Shown piece by piece: positions 1 to 10,940 of a stretch of DNA of 64,000 nt. Both the position numbers and the translations under genes were made by a program. Below the pieces are notes generated by a model. It ran no database searches, was not told where the DNA came from, and worked only from the letters and a program-made list of their open reading frames with translations. The stretch lies in the NCBI GenBank assembly GCA_031002005.1, contig JARYHS010008074.1:345054932-345118931 (forward strand). Direction: 5' to 3'. Positions within the stretch are counted from its first letter, which is position 1; each line of letters opens with the position of its first letter. The DNA is from Vandiemenella viatica. Its lineage: Eukaryota; Arthropoda; Insecta; Orthoptera; Morabidae.

Positions 1-148
1 GTAAAAATAGCGAACAAATATGAATGGTATGAGAGGTGGCCCATATATTATTTTTGTAGAAAGCAAAGTGAGCAACGTTGGTAGACTACATCCCATGGCA
101 GTCGGCTAACTGATCCACCATGAAGGCGAATTAGTAACCAAAAACATA

Positions 149-550
149 GTGAACATTACTAAGTCAGGCAGAAATCGTATTAAAATCGAGACAATTTCCG
201 GTCCGCGTGCTAACGTCCTAGCCCAAAGCAAAATTTTCCCTATGCACAACATGGAAGCTTACATCCCCATTTCCTTAACAACCCGCCAAGGCATTATAAG
301 AAATGTAGACATTTCACTAACGGAAGAGGAGATAATGGAAATGATAAATGTGACGTTCAAGTAGAACGAATAAGGCGATTCACCAAAAATACAAGTGATA
401 CCGATACAGACCAGAGAAGACCCTTCCCAGTTTGTGCAATTACATTCAAAGCGCAACGCCGTCCAGAATACGTGATAATCCATGGAGTAAGATGCCCGGT
501 TGAACCGTACATTGTAAGATCCCCTCTTCCTGTATTTAGGTTTAGGTAAA
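149..550 (+). pseudogene. LINE ORF1 (gag-like) relic, frameshifted
   Basis: Translation from 149 gives a 71-residue segment with the pattern GRNRIKIE, then LEAYIP-like (MEAYIP), TRQGIIRNVD and SLTEEE. This pattern is typical of the RNA-binding ORF1/gag-like protein of insect Jockey/CR1-type LINEs. The frame stops at 362, but a -1 shift at about 361 continues it (VERIRRFT, then VCAITFK, RRPEYVIIHG, CPVEPYI) to a stop near 549. The downstream zinc-knuckle region is absent. I infer a dead, truncated ORF1 that once bound the retrotransposon RNA. No partner ORF2 of the same copy is adjacent. Confidence 0.7.
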
Positions 551-1089
551 TGTAATCTGCCCGTCTTCAAGCTGTAATCTAAGCTGCTGAAACCGGCAGA
601 TTATTTCCATTCACAGTTCAGAAACAACAAATAATAAATATCTAGACAACGAATTCTTTGAAGTAACACTCGAAAAACACTTTTATTTATATTCACAAGG
701 GTCAAAACACACTTCTTACATTCCTTTTACTCAACAACTTACCAGATATATTTTATTCTCATCCATACCCTTGCCATATTTTCTTTGTCTTCGCCTCCAA
801 AGATATACATTATCATAGATAATCATTGTCCATATATATTCTGGCCCTTAAATATACGTTTATCTTTATCATTTTTTCATAACAATTTAACACATTTGTA
901 TTCACAATACAACTAATATTCAATTAACTTTTAACAAAATTTATTCACAAAATTTAAAGTGTAAGGGACTTTGTCACCTTACAACATCCCTTCGGTCCTT
1001 CAATGTTTCCAATGTTTGAGGTACGGTCATTATAGTAAACAATGTCGGAGTCAACCTAGATATAGCCATTGTTCTGGAAACCACCCTTT
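551..1089. other. AT-rich sequence with no recognised feature
   Basis: There is no open frame of substance and no repeat that I could match elsewhere in the window. Confidence 0.5.
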
Positions 1090-1380
1090 CAAAGAGTGTA
1101 TGAACTATCAAGAACTAAGCGAGATATAAAAAAAATATTTTTTACCATCAATTTTTCTCGTCGAGTTACATAAGAATCCATCATCAAGGGTTATCGTAGA
1201 ATCCCCTGAATTACCACAAATCTCGCACCATTAATTAATCCCTGACTGGCATTAAGATTTCTATTTAACATAATAATAACATTTTTCTTTGAAAGCAATT
1301 TATGAGGCGGTCTCGCAAATGGATCTAGCGATTTGGATGAAATTTCATATGTAGATAACGTTTTGCTTTTCAAGTTTTAA
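1090..1380 (+). repeat. R1 repeat monomer (diverged)
   Basis: It contains AACTAAGCGAGATAT near 1114, then a T-rich spacer, then TAAGAATCCATCATCAA near 1168 and TTATCGTAGAATCCCC near 1191. The same ordered blocks recur at 5640-5990, 21000-21130 and 35190-35760, and in reverse at 20555-20880. It is a dispersed repeat family, not coding. Confidence 0.65.
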
Positions 1381-1589
1381 CGTGTTAAAAAAAAAAAAAG
1401 GAGCAATTTTGGCATTTGGTTTCTCGAAAACGGCTCTAACCTTATTATGTAGAAGGTTCAGGTACCAGTAAGCCTACTGATGTTGGTTAAATTTCTCTTT
1501 GATTAACCTCAAAACACCTAGGAAGCCTTCAAGGCATTTATTTTAATCAAACTTTACTCAAAATCTTGGATATTAAACAGAAATCGATA

Positions 1590-2085
1590 GATGCCGAGTG
1601 AAGATCGGTCACCCAGGTACTATATATTTATATAGGGTTTTGTTACTGATTAGATGCAATTCAAAATTGAATAACATTAATAGTGAAAATCATAAATATT
1701 ACACTCGAATCAAAACTAATTTACATATCAAAAGATATAACTCCAAAGCAGCAGATATAAGTGCGTTTGAAATGGGAGCAAGACAATATAATAAGCTACC
1801 AACACATTTAAAGTCATTGACTGGAAATGAATTTAAAACTGAAGTGAAACATTATTTATATAATTAGGCTTTATATGATCCTAATGAGATGTGAACTGTA
1901 TGTAATAGCATTTCTGTATTGAATTGTTGTAACTTAATGTTAATTTACTTACTCGAAGTTCCTGGCCTTGCTATGGAATTCATTTATATTGGAATTAATT
2001 ATACTATAAGGTACTCTTGTTGTGTAAGATGTATTGGTCCTTGCTAGAAACTTGTGCACACTAGTATATTGGCAATAAACAATAA
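1590..2085 (+). pseudogene. LINE 3' end fragment (RT C-terminus, family E-like)
   Basis: The frame at 1598-1867 encodes YYTRIKTNLHI followed by YNKLPTHLKSLTGNEFKTEV, the conserved tail of ORF2 in Jockey/CR1-type LINEs ('Y.TR...' then 'YNKLP..LK.L..FK..VK.YL'). The roughly 200 bases after the stop look like the element's 3' UTR, ending in an A-rich stretch with AATAAAC near 2080. It is a typical 5'-truncated insertion with no RT core. Confidence 0.65.
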
Positions 2086-2095
2086 ACTTACGTCA

Positions 2096-2434
2096 ATTAT
2101 ATTTACACAATATCCTGCAATTCTTTTGTAGTGACCTTAGAAATAAACTCTTCGATAGAGTAAAAGGAGTTGTCAAATGAAAATTATTTTAATTTTTTCC
2201 GGAATTTTCTGCCAGACATATAAGATGTGTTGGGAGCTTATTGAAGATATGTATCCCTGAATATGGGACCCCTATTTGAATAAATGACAACGACTTGTAA
2301 ATCTTGTGAAGATCATTTTTATTTCTAGTGCCACAATTACATATTTTACTGTATGTTTTAAACACAGTATAATTTGTGACTACAGAGGACATTAATATTA
2401 AAATCGCAAACTTCTTGAACAATTCTCTACACAA
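2096..2434 (-). pseudogene. LINE family A 3' end fragment
   Basis: The minus strand encodes CRELFKKFAIL, VVTNYTVF, GTRNKNDLHK and YSGIHIFNKLPTHL. These match, block for block, the C-terminal part of the family A copy at 29063-30052. Beyond the frame the homology continues through the CTCTATCGAAGAGTTTATTT region to the end of the coding sequence. It is truncated and frameshifted. Confidence 0.75.
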
Positions 2435-3056
2435 GTTCTAATGCTAATCCCACACAATTCTTCATACTCCCTTTTGGGCTCCGAATAATTTATCAGTAGA
2501 ATTGCTCTAGAAAATTATTCCATATCAGCTTCGAGCTGTCAAAAATGACGGTTTGAACGCAATATTGTGGCAGTTAATTGTTTTTTTTGCCGTTGGTTAA
2601 TTATATGGAATTGTTATTACATAATGCTAATTACCTTGGTTTTGTAATGTTCTACATATTTAATTTGCATTTCGCATAACAATACAGTAGTAACTTCTAC
2701 TGAATAATGACGACGGCAGTATAGAACCAATTAAATTAAAAACAAATTAGGAATTCCGAAAACTTTTGCTATCCATGTGATATCAGTTTTATTCCTGGTC
2801 CAGGCACAATTCAGCACGGTACGTATGGAACTACTTTGACCCGCATTAATTAATACCTTTTGCGACATGGCACTTATGAAACCAGTTTAAATGGTTTGTA
2901 AAACTGATTGCAGAGCGAATTATGCTGTAAATAAATGTGTCAGTTGTGATTCTGGACAACTTAGCCACAATCTCCACCAATATTGCATTCGAAAATCATA
3001 GCTTCTGTTACCCTCATATGAATAACGACTGACATCACCTATGTTGGTAGTCTGGA
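2435..3056. other. AT-rich sequence with no recognised feature
   Basis: I see no coding pattern. A CCTGGTCCAGGC motif near 2796 resembles a motif shared by R1 monomers and one MITE family in this window, but nothing around it confirms membership. Confidence 0.4.
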
Positions 3057-3402
3057 ATTTATTCTGGAAAAGCGTATAACGATCATTTTTATTATTATTT
3101 TCGTCATATGAATAGCATACTGTGTTTAGATAATCGGAGTATTTGACTATGATTTGTTTAAACAAATACATTTTACATTAATGCAGGAAAGTATAATATC
3201 TCAGTGATACAATCGCGATTCGTACATTTCGTGTAAACTTTATCTGAGTTTTTAATAAACTTCATTGTTCATCTTCTGCCAAAACATTCCTAGGTTAGAT
3301 TTCAACCTAATTTTTATAACTGTTACAGATAATTTAACGCAAATTTGCACAAATTTCTGCATCTAGTTGTCGCAAATAAATAAAACGGAACATGCAAATT
3401 TA
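3057..3402 (+). repeat. Direct repeat, copy 1 (pair with 3871-4262)
   Basis: It starts ATTTATTCTGGAAAAGC and carries in order GAGTATTTG, CATTTTAC, GAGTTTTTAATAAAC, TCTGCATCTAGTTG and AAATAAA. All recur in the same order and strand about 814-860 bases later. This is an old tandem duplication. Confidence 0.7.
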
Positions 3403-3870
3403 AACGAACGTACCAATTGTAACTTTGTAACGTATGACTGCCTCAAATTAATTTCTTTTATGGCTGCTCTTGGTATGTTACTTCCAAAACAGAATATTTA
3501 GTTTTATCTGGTAACGCAGTTACTTTATAGCAGAAACCATGAGAAATTAAAGTTTACTTTCATTAGCGACATGTTACTGAAAAATACTCTTAGTTCCAAA
3601 AATTTTCAGCCGAAATATTTGTCCATATCTTTTTAAGAATAAAACGTTAAGAAATTAAGACATAATGCCTGTATTATGGCCATTAATTTCATACCGGTTG
3701 CGTATTTATTCAACTGTGTAAATAATCTCTAATATCTCTGCTCGACACTATTGCTGCAAGAATATCGTTGTTGAATTGCCATTCATAATATGAGTTAATA
3801 AAAAGGTAAACTTAAATCTCATTTAATAACTAACACGTTTATCAAATACTTAGGATACCATCTAGTAGAA

Positions 3871-4262
3871 ATTTATTCTGGAAAAGCATGTAAGGAAAAA
3901 CGAATAAGAATCATTTTTAATTATATCTTTCGTTATTTGAATACATTACTCTGGTTAGATTATCAGAGTATTTGGTTAGGATTTTACATAAATAAATGCA
4001 TTTTACTTTAGATGATGGAGACTATAATTTCGAAATCGGATAACTGTTATTTATTTGACTAATACATTTCGCGACTACATATATTTCTCTGAGTTTTTAA
4101 TAAACATCATTGTTTCTTATCATTTGCCAAAAAAAAATGTTAGGCTATGGTTTAAATTAGTTCTTTTAACTGATACAGATAAAATAGAGTAAACATTTAA
4201 TATCCTTTTCTTTACATGAATTTCTGCATCTAGTTGACGAAAATAAACAAAAAGCAACATGA
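3871..4262 (+). repeat. Direct repeat, copy 2
   Basis: It is the diverged second copy of the segment at 3057-3402, with the same block order (ATTTATTCTGGAAAAGC to TTTCTGCATCTAGTTGACG). It is slightly longer through small insertions. It lies just upstream of the THAP exon. Confidence 0.7.
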
Positions 4263-4324
4263 AGGAATGAATGTAATATGGTGGCTGTTGATTGTTGAGT
4301 GAATGCTGGTACGTGACCGTTCTC

Positions 4325-4385
4325 TAGCCAATAGCTATAGACGACGTGCGCAGTCTCCAGATTACGGCATTTTATATAAGAGGAT
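4325..4385 (+). promoter_or_regulatory. Possible distal promoter (CCAAT and TATA)
   Basis: AGCCAATAG near 4326 is followed about 45 bases later by TTTTATATAAG near 4371, a CCAAT/TATA arrangement. It points towards the THAP exon but could be chance in AT-rich DNA. Confidence 0.25.
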
Positions 4386-4653
4386 GACATTAAGGAGTGA
4401 AAATAATCAAAATAAACAAGTTTCCTCCTACGGAGGAGATCACCTATAGGCGAAATTGTTCAAATTACAAATGTGGCTGCAACTAATCGCTTCAGTAATT
4501 CAGAAACATGTTTAAATTGGGTACTTGACTAATTTTGGGAAAGTAGTCCGTATTGTAGCTGGTCGTCTACTATAAACAAAACAAAAAATTATTTCTTGAC
4601 ATAACGAACGGAAAAATAGCAAACTTTTGCATTTTTATGCGATGATTTGAATA

Positions 4654-4731
4654 TTGGCGCCAAAACGCTCCCAGCTGTCAGGTAGTCTCTTGTGACGTCA
4701 GTTGTTGGCTCGTGCCATTGTAAATATATAG
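4654..4731 (+). promoter_or_regulatory. Promoter-like cluster upstream of THAP exon
   Basis: In 78 bases there are an E2F-like palindrome TTGGCGCCAAA (4654), an E-box CAGCTG (4673), a perfect CRE TGACGTCA (4693) and a TATA-like TAAATATATAGG (4721). The next ATG, at 4757, starts the THAP coding segment. The clustering and spacing suggest a real core promoter for that gene; its activity cannot be judged from sequence. Confidence 0.5.
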
Positions 4732-4756
4732 GCGGATTGCTTATTTCATTATTAAA

Positions 4757-5403
4757 ATGAGTTCTAGAGTTTACAAATGGTGTTTGGTGCCTCTGTGTGT
4801 AAACACGACCGTTTATACACCCAAAAAATTCCTCAGACTTCCACGGCCATCTTTGTTCATGTTTAATTGAGTTTCGGGTTTTGCCGCGTTGTTTATTTCC
4901 TTACCTAAGCCTTCGGCTGGTATCCTCCAGCCTTCGTCAGAGATACTGTTTATGTTGACATAGCAACGAGCGCCAAGCATCGCAGAGTAAGAGGCCAACA
5001 AAATTCGCCTGTCTCCCATAAGTAAAATTTCAAGAAACGAGGCTACTGTGGAGAGAAGACCAGTGGTGGCCCCGACGGGTGAAAGAGGCAGCAGAAATTT
5101 TAAAAAACACCAACAACATCAACGAAGATAGCGGCCTCTTACTCTGCGATGCTTGGCGCTCGTTGCTATGTCAACATAAACAGTATCTCTGACGAAGGCT
5201 GGAGGATACCAGCCGAAAGCTTAGGTAAGGAAATAAACAACGCGGCAAAACCCGAAACTCAATTAAACATGAACCCAAAAAATTGTTTGTTTCCGTTCCA
5301 CGCAACGAAGTAATGTGGAAACAGTGGTTAATGCTTGCACGACGTGATCCTAGCTTATGTTACTAATATATCCTCAATATATTGTTCTGAAGACCACTTT
5401 GAC
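4757..5403 (+). pseudogene. THAP-domain exon split by an inverted-repeat insertion
   Basis: THAP domains are C2CH zinc fingers that bind DNA, found in host factors and in P-element-type transposases. From ATG 4757 the frame reads MSSRVYKWCLVPLCVNTTVY then TPKK, which has the CxxxxC of the finger. It is interrupted at 4831. After the insertion the same codons resume at 5274 as PKKLFVSVPRNEVMWKQW, then LMLARRDPSL, matching the conserved FxxxP and W of THAP. One extra base breaks the frame near 5365, after which SSIYCSEDHFD (the C..H of the finger) ends at 5403 directly before GTAAGT, a strong splice donor. So this is a first coding exon of a THAP gene with a promoter, an insertion and a frameshift. 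Whether it is a cellular THAP gene or a P/THAP9-type relic cannot be told; no downstream exon was recognised. Confidence 0.7.
4831..5273. mobile_element. Foldback-type insertion in THAP exon
   Basis: The arms at 4856-4996 and 5133-5273 are near-perfect inverted complements of about 140 bases around a 136-base centre. The insertion is flanked by the direct repeat CCCAAAAAATT (4820-4830 and 5274-5284), consistent with an 11 bp target-site duplication. The first 25 bases (4831-4855) have no partner on the right, so the ends are asymmetric and the class (foldback, Mutator-like or other) is open. No transposase is present. Confidence 0.75.
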
Positions 5404-5639
5404 GTAAGTTTGTGATTAATATTTTATTATTTTTTATAAGCTATGTACCTCAATATTTTGTGCTGTGAAAAACTTAAATTACTGCCGGTAAATAAATTAC
5501 GACCCTGGAGATTAAAATGCTGTTCGTTGTAAATGTAACAAATTTTTTTTATTGATATAGTTGCCAAAAGATTTGGTAAACTATATTGAGTATCATATAA
5601 TGGGATCAGCATCAAAAGTACTCATAAACCAAAAAAAAA

Positions 5640-5990
5640 TAATTATTTACTTTTGATTTGTCTCTTTAAGTTACTGAAGAATCCATCATCGAATTTAGAT
5701 TAGAAGAAATTTTTCTTCTGGTTGAGGCCGCATTTCGACGTAACCACATCACTTTTGAGACAGTATATCTCGAGAATTAAGCGAGATATCAAAAAAATTA
5801 ATTCCTTACTTTCGATTTTACACGTTACTTACGAATCTTTCACCAAATTGCGGCGCTACGGTTATCGTAGAATCCCCGCTTCAACGAATATCGAAAAATA
5901 TATCGACCTGAATAGGACGATAGTTTACGACTTTCTTAGAAAGTGTGATCAAAATATTTTTCTAGCTATACAAAAACTCGTATAACCTCT
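5640..5990 (+). repeat. R1 repeat monomers
   Basis: It carries AAGAATCCATCATCGAATTT, TTTTTCTTCTGG, a TTTTGAGACAGTATATCTCGAG block, AATTAAGCGAGATATC, then a second AATC-like block and TATCGTAGAATCCCCGCTTC. About two monomers in tandem. The 87-residue open frame across it is repeat sequence, not a gene. Confidence 0.65.
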
Positions 5991-7249
5991 AATATAGAAA
6001 GAAAAAGCTTTATTTTCACAACATTATTGCCGAAAAAATAGCGTCGAACGAATGTGAACAGACTTAACATTAACTAACCCAGCGCGGCAAAACATAGTTG
6101 TAGAAATCACTCAAAGATTTTTTCAAATAGTAGTTACATTAACGATTAAACACTACACATGCTTCTGCGAAGCAACAGTCATATTAAACACATTTTAAAA
6201 GATACTACAATGAAATTGTCGCTGACCCTAAGTGTAGGATCGTGCTATGACTATTAATTGGGTTTGCCAAGATTACTGACACGTGGGTTCTAAGGGGTTA
6301 AGCTATGACTAGCGCCGACTTTCTTCATGTATCTTCTGCTCTTGAATTCTTCCTTCTTGAACCTATCCTCTTCTTCTCTTAATAAACATGAACATCGTGG
6401 GTAACTTGTAACTAGGAGAGCGAGCGGACAACTATGGGCTACTTGAAATGAAACACTGTGTCTGTAAACCCCATTTAATCTGCACTGAACCGTAAATCAT
6501 CAACAGTCAATGTTGTAGAAGATTGGAGGTATTTCGTAACTCGTGATACTGATCCTAGGAATGAGACTTAGCCCTACAGTTCACAACTAACAGAGTATGG
6601 TAAGGTTGGTACAGCGAATATCTATTCCGAGGCCTAGATGTTAACTTGTAGCTCGTCAGAGTGATCAATGTATTCTAGCTTGCTGGAAAAGTATTGGCTT
6701 GCATGCTCAACACTGCACGTGTAGCTCGCAACCCGAACTGTCGATCGGCAGAAAGTCAAACAATAGGACGTGTTTACTCGACGTCTGGCTGCAGTGAAAC
6801 TTAGAAAACTTACATGATTTCGATACTAAAATATTATAATAAATGACGTCTCGTCACAAAATACTCGAAATGTAGACCTGTTGATTAAAATCGCAAATTA
6901 GCAAGCTGTATTAAGTAAAACGCTCCACTAACACACATGCTGCTAAAATACCTTACATTCTATCGTTTCATCGTAATATGGTATTATGTATAACGTAACA
7001 ACGTATGCAAGTAAGTATTTACCTGGACGTTTTGACATTCCGGAATTCTGCTGAGCAGAAATCGGTGTTTGGTGCAAAAAACATTCCCAGCATCATCACG
7101 TCAATTTTGGGCAAATTAGAGCTATTTGTCTTAATAAAACCAACTTCCACTGCGAGTATAAGAAGAATAATTGTTTTACAGCCAGCACTGAAACCTTAAC
7201 AATCTTAAATAAGCGACGGAAAGATAGTCAACACATGAAAATACACGGC
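5991..7249. other. Unrecognised block, locally richer in CpG
   Basis: Between about 6230 and 6800 CpG dinucleotides are commoner than in the surrounding DNA, with no coding frame. It could be part of an LTR or DNA transposon end, but I found no terminal repeats or matching copy in the window. Confidence 0.35.
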
Positions 7250-7325
7250 AGCCAAACTGGCGCGAGCTGAACACAGACGTCATGCGCTCCGATTGGTGTT
7301 TCGTGTCACGTGATTAACAGCTGTC
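7250..7325. promoter_or_regulatory. Possible promoter-like cluster
   Basis: Within 75 bases there are a GACGTCA half-CRE, GATTGG (inverted CCAAT), CACGTGA and CAGCTG E-boxes. No gene start was found on either side, so this is only a composition and motif observation. Confidence 0.2.
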
Positions 7326-7689
7326 TTTTTTCATTTTTATTTTATTAAAAATAGTATGTTTTTACTCCTGTCCAACAAATGAAGTTGATTTTCTTTATCC
7401 TTGCAACTTACTCTATCAGTGTAAATTAAGGTTTCATAGTTAGTGTCAAGTACCCCATTATGATCAACTAGATAAACCTGGCCTGAGTACAGTACCTTCA
7501 AGATCGGATAAAAACTGTAGATTTGTATGTCACCACAAAAACTTTAAAACAATTTTTAATTTTCAAATTCCAATTTGTTGATCAGCAACTGTTCGTTCGG
7601 AATCGGACCCCATCGCCATTTGACAGGATATGTTATGGGCTCTTAGAATATCCTATCCACTTTGGCCGATTTTCTATCGCTTTTGAGAT

Positions 7690-8700
7690 ATTTTTTTAAA
7701 AAACTAAATGGTTCCAAATATTTATTTTACAATATACGTGAGCATACTTCCATCAGAATTGTATAAAAACTGTAGCTTTCTATAAAGAACAGTGGCAAAA
7801 ATTAAATGGGGTAAATGGGTGAACAGAATGTAGACAGTATTTTCTCTTTGCTTTGAAGTATACATGTGCACCGTTCCATCGAAGTCTGAAAAAAAACCCT
7901 TGTGTTTCTATAAGGAACATTGAAAATTAAGAGGGGTGGAGGTAAAGGGGGAGAGAGGTTAGGCTTTTAAAACCAAATGTAGGCAGTATTTTTATGTTTG
8001 TTTTAAAATATACATCTGTAAAGTTCCATAAATATCCAATAAAAACTGTGAGTATGTATAATCAGTGGCGTAGCTAGGTTAAAAAATATTTTCGATCATC
8101 AGGCAAAACTGGCAAATTTTTTTTTTTTTTAGCTGTACCAAGTCTTGTGAGGTTTGCTAGCAGGGGCTTCCTGAGCTGAGCTTGGGGGCATTGGATTTTT
8201 AAAAACAAAATAATAACAGTATATTTCTGCTTGTTGTTAAGTATATGTGCGCAAAATTCCTTGAAAATTGGTTAGACACTGTAACTTTGTATAAAAAAAT
8301 GACAAAAATTAAGTGGGACGGAAACAGGGAAAGCAGTTGGATTTCTTAAAACCAAATGTTGACAGTATTTTTCTGTTTCGTTTAAAGTATAGATCGATAT
8401 TGTATAAAAACTGCGGGTATGTAAAAATAAAATTTAAAACAATTAAGGGGATGGAAATGGGGAGAGGGTTTGGAGTTTTGCAAACCAAATGCAGACTGTA
8501 CTTATCGGTTTTTCTTTAAAGTAGACGTATGCAAAGTTCTTTGAAAATTGGATAGAAACTGTGGCTTTGTATAAAGAACATTGACCAAAATTAGAGGGCG
8601 TAGAAACGGCGAGAGAGGTTGGATTTCTGAAGACCAAATGTAGTTTCTATGGGCAAAGTTTTATCGATATCGAATAAAAATTGTTGGTACCGTGAACAGG
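7690..8700 (+). repeat. Tandem array, ~150 bp diverged units
   Basis: The block 'TGTAGACAGTATTTT...TTTAAAGTATACAT...GTTCC(A/T)T.GAA...ATA.AAACTGT...TATAAAGAACA...AAATTA..GGG' repeats with anchors near 7829, 7977, 8205, 8357 and 8490. Spacings are about 148, 228 (with an inserted piece), 152 and 133. Six or so partial units are visible. No protein is encoded. Confidence 0.7.
8064..8200 (+). mobile_element. Fragment of CAGTGGCGTAGCTA-type MITE inside array
   Basis: The start CAGTGGCGTAGCTAGG at 8067 is identical to the left end of the hAT-type MITE at 30317. This piece accounts for the long spacing in the surrounding tandem array. The right end is not clear. Confidence 0.45.
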
Positions 8701-8819
8701 ATAACTTGGGATAGTTTAATTTTTTAAATTATTGTACAGCTTAGCAATTAAGTGTCAGAAACACATTGATTGTGTATAAACACCAGTGGTTGTATGTTCT
8801 AGTTAGTTTTCATCACGAA

Positions 8820-9540
8820 ATGTTTACGCCTGAAAAGTATATTTTTCCTGCTGTCCTAAGTTGCCCTTGAAAATGGGTAACTTGGGACAGTAACTTAACC
8901 TCAATGGTATTCGTAATTCTTGATGTCTGTGCCCAAGTTAAACTATATTTAGGTTTTTTGAGACATTGCAGAAACAACCAGTAAGGGAAAGCATTGATTA
9001 ATTGCCAAACAGGTGCATTTATCTCACCTTCATTACATAATACATCTAAATACAGAATATCACACTTGAGTAAAATATGGCAAGGCACATATCTACCCTA
9101 CACATTTCTTTAATTGGTACAATAACCTTCATTATTTGATGTGTCTTAACATTGTCAGTATCATCACCTGTAGCAAATGCAAAGATACTGGTTTTCTTTC
9201 TTTGGTACATACAAAGAAATTTACATTGATGGGTTCCATCAGCTTCTATTATAAGCACTTGCACTACAAAAACTTTTCTTTCTGTTTCTTGTTGCCTTCA
9301 TCATACATGAGTTTAACGTTCGTTAACACTTGGCTGGATGTTTCCAGAGGGTTCTTCAAAATTTTTATCATCATATGTAATGGGTTCCCAATACTCTGTG
9401 TCACGTTCTTCATCTGATGCACCAAAATTATCGAAGTACGGTTCATCACTCGTGTCATGAACTGAGAATGATTCATTATTAGATTCAGACTCTGAGTCAT
9501 CATTGTTACATTGCTTCTGTTTTTGGGTCTCAGGCAGTAC
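8820..9540 (-). pseudogene. Degenerate coding-like segment, function unknown
   Basis: On the minus strand from about 9535 a frame of about 75 codons reads PETQKQKQCNNDDSESES, then DTSDEPYFDNFG, ASDEERDTEYWEP and FEEPSGNIQPSVNER before a stop near 9313. It is strongly acidic and does not look random. After a frame change, EADGTHQCKFLCMYQRKK and FAFATGDDTDNVKTHQIMK follow. I do not recognise the family. It may be an old transposon ORF or an exon of a decayed gene; AATTTAG just before 9535 could be a splice acceptor. Confidence 0.3.
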
Positions 9541-9695
9541 TAAATTAGAGCCACTCCCATGTTCATTTCACTGGAGTCAGATATTATATGGTCCTTAGTA
9601 TGGACACCTTTGCTCCTGTTGTTCTTCACATCTGCAATCATTTGTGTTGAAATGCTTTGACCAGCAGTGAGCTGAAGCCTCTGTGGCTTTATCGG

Positions 9696-10056
9696 TATTC
9701 CTCAAAATTTTTCCAATTTGCAGATGACACAAACATAAGAATTAAAAATACTCCAGATTTATCTACAGAATATATTCCAAATTATTTCATTGAACTTATT
9801 AATAAATGGTTTACAGCTAATGGCTTGTCTTTAAACTTTGATAAAACTAAGTACATGCAATTAAGTACATCACACAGATTAACACCAGATATAGACATAA
9901 AATATGCAGGAGAGTCCATTCAAGAGGTAGAGAGTGTGAAATTTCTAGCTTTGTATATTCATCATAATTTAAATTGGAAAGTACATGTTTCTGACTTACT
10001 AACGCGATTGGGTGCAGCCACTTTTGTAATTCGTACAATTTCATCTATAAGTGATC
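9696..10056 (+). pseudogene. LINE family A fragment (RT palm/thumb)
   Basis: It encodes FQFADDTNIRIKNTPDLSTE, INKWFTANGLSLNFDKTKYM and LALYIHHNLNWKVHVSDLL. FADD is the catalytic motif of reverse transcriptase. The DNA is close to family A at 29210-29555. Both ends are truncated, with the right side ending in sequence leading to the LTR at 10113. Confidence 0.75.
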
Positions 10057-10112
10057 AGGGGCGTAAATGAATAATAAATAAATTATTAATTCAACTGAAA
10101 TATGGCATAAGG

Positions 10113-10625
10113 TGTTGGCTGATGCGGGCTTGCATCACGACGCGGCTTGGGAAACCAGGTCACTAGAATTGCTGAGCGAGGATCGCTGACCTAGCGGGGC
10201 GACGCACGCAAGCAACGCTGCAGGAGAATGATTGCAGCGAGGTTTCGTAATAGCTAATCGCCAGTTGCTAGTGACTTGAACTTGTGATTCGGGACTGACA
10301 CATACGCCTCTGGCACGGCCACCGACCCCGCGCTATGCCGCTATCTTGCCAATACTTCCGATAGTCAGAAACAGCAATAGCACCTGTCGCGGTGTGGACC
10401 GTACCTTCCGGGGGTAACTTACTTGTAGCTTCTACGAATAAACGCACAGTACATCACAGTACGTCTTATTCTTGTAGTAGCGATAGGACCCTCTCTGCCG
10501 TCTAGGCGGCGGTGTCAGACCTGATTATTCCAGAGAGCGGCCTGTGCAAGTAAGTTCCACTCTCACCACTCGCCTTCATGACTACTAACTGGACCTGCAT
10601 CTATACTGCAGAAACGTCCCGTACA
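10113..10625 (+). mobile_element. 5' LTR of a Gypsy-like retrotransposon
   Basis: A GC-richer block starts with TGTTGG and ends with CGTACA (TG...CA ends), 513 bases long. It has a GAATAAA signal near 10436 and a PBS two bases after its end. The boundaries are inferred from the TG/CA rule and the PBS, since the matching 3' LTR is not in the visible sequence. Confidence 0.6.
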
Positions 10626-10628
10626 GAT

Positions 10629-10645
10629 TGGTGTCAGAGTGGCTT
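10629..10645 (+). other. tRNA primer-binding site of the LTR element
   Basis: TGGTGTCAGAGTGGC begins with TGG, the complement of the tRNA CCA end. TGGTGTCAG is the usual PBS of Gypsy elements primed by tRNA-Leu-like acceptors. Its position just after the LTR supports the call. Confidence 0.6.
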
Positions 10646-10908
10646 CGAACCCGGGACTCTACGAGATTCGTACAAAGAAGTGGAAGATACGTTTCAACGT
10701 GCGGATTCGAGACGGGACAACTGCTGGAGCCAACGGAGGGTCGACGTCAAGGCATCACGACTCCACGGCTACCGACTTCCGAAAAGGCGCGGAGGCGGCA
10801 GCAGCGACGGCGGGCATCGAACAGCGGGTGGAGCAACGTGGTCTCCAGGCGCGTGAGTGGCGGCGGCAGTCGAAGCAGTTTGGTGAGTAAATTCCAACTC
10901 TATTTATT

Positions 10909-10940
10909 ATGGCAGAGTCTCAGCAAACAGTCCAGGATGT
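10909..10940 (+). CDS. Start of LTR-element gag, cut by assembly gap
   Basis: An ATG 280 bases after the PBS opens MAESQQTVQD before the run of N. The position fits a Gypsy-type gag start after a leader. A donor-like GGTGAGTA lies just upstream near 10881. Only ten codons are visible, so the identity rests on context. Confidence 0.4.

Noticed and set aside
5722..5985. 87-codon open frame
   Set aside because: It lies wholly within R1 repeat monomers shared with four other places.
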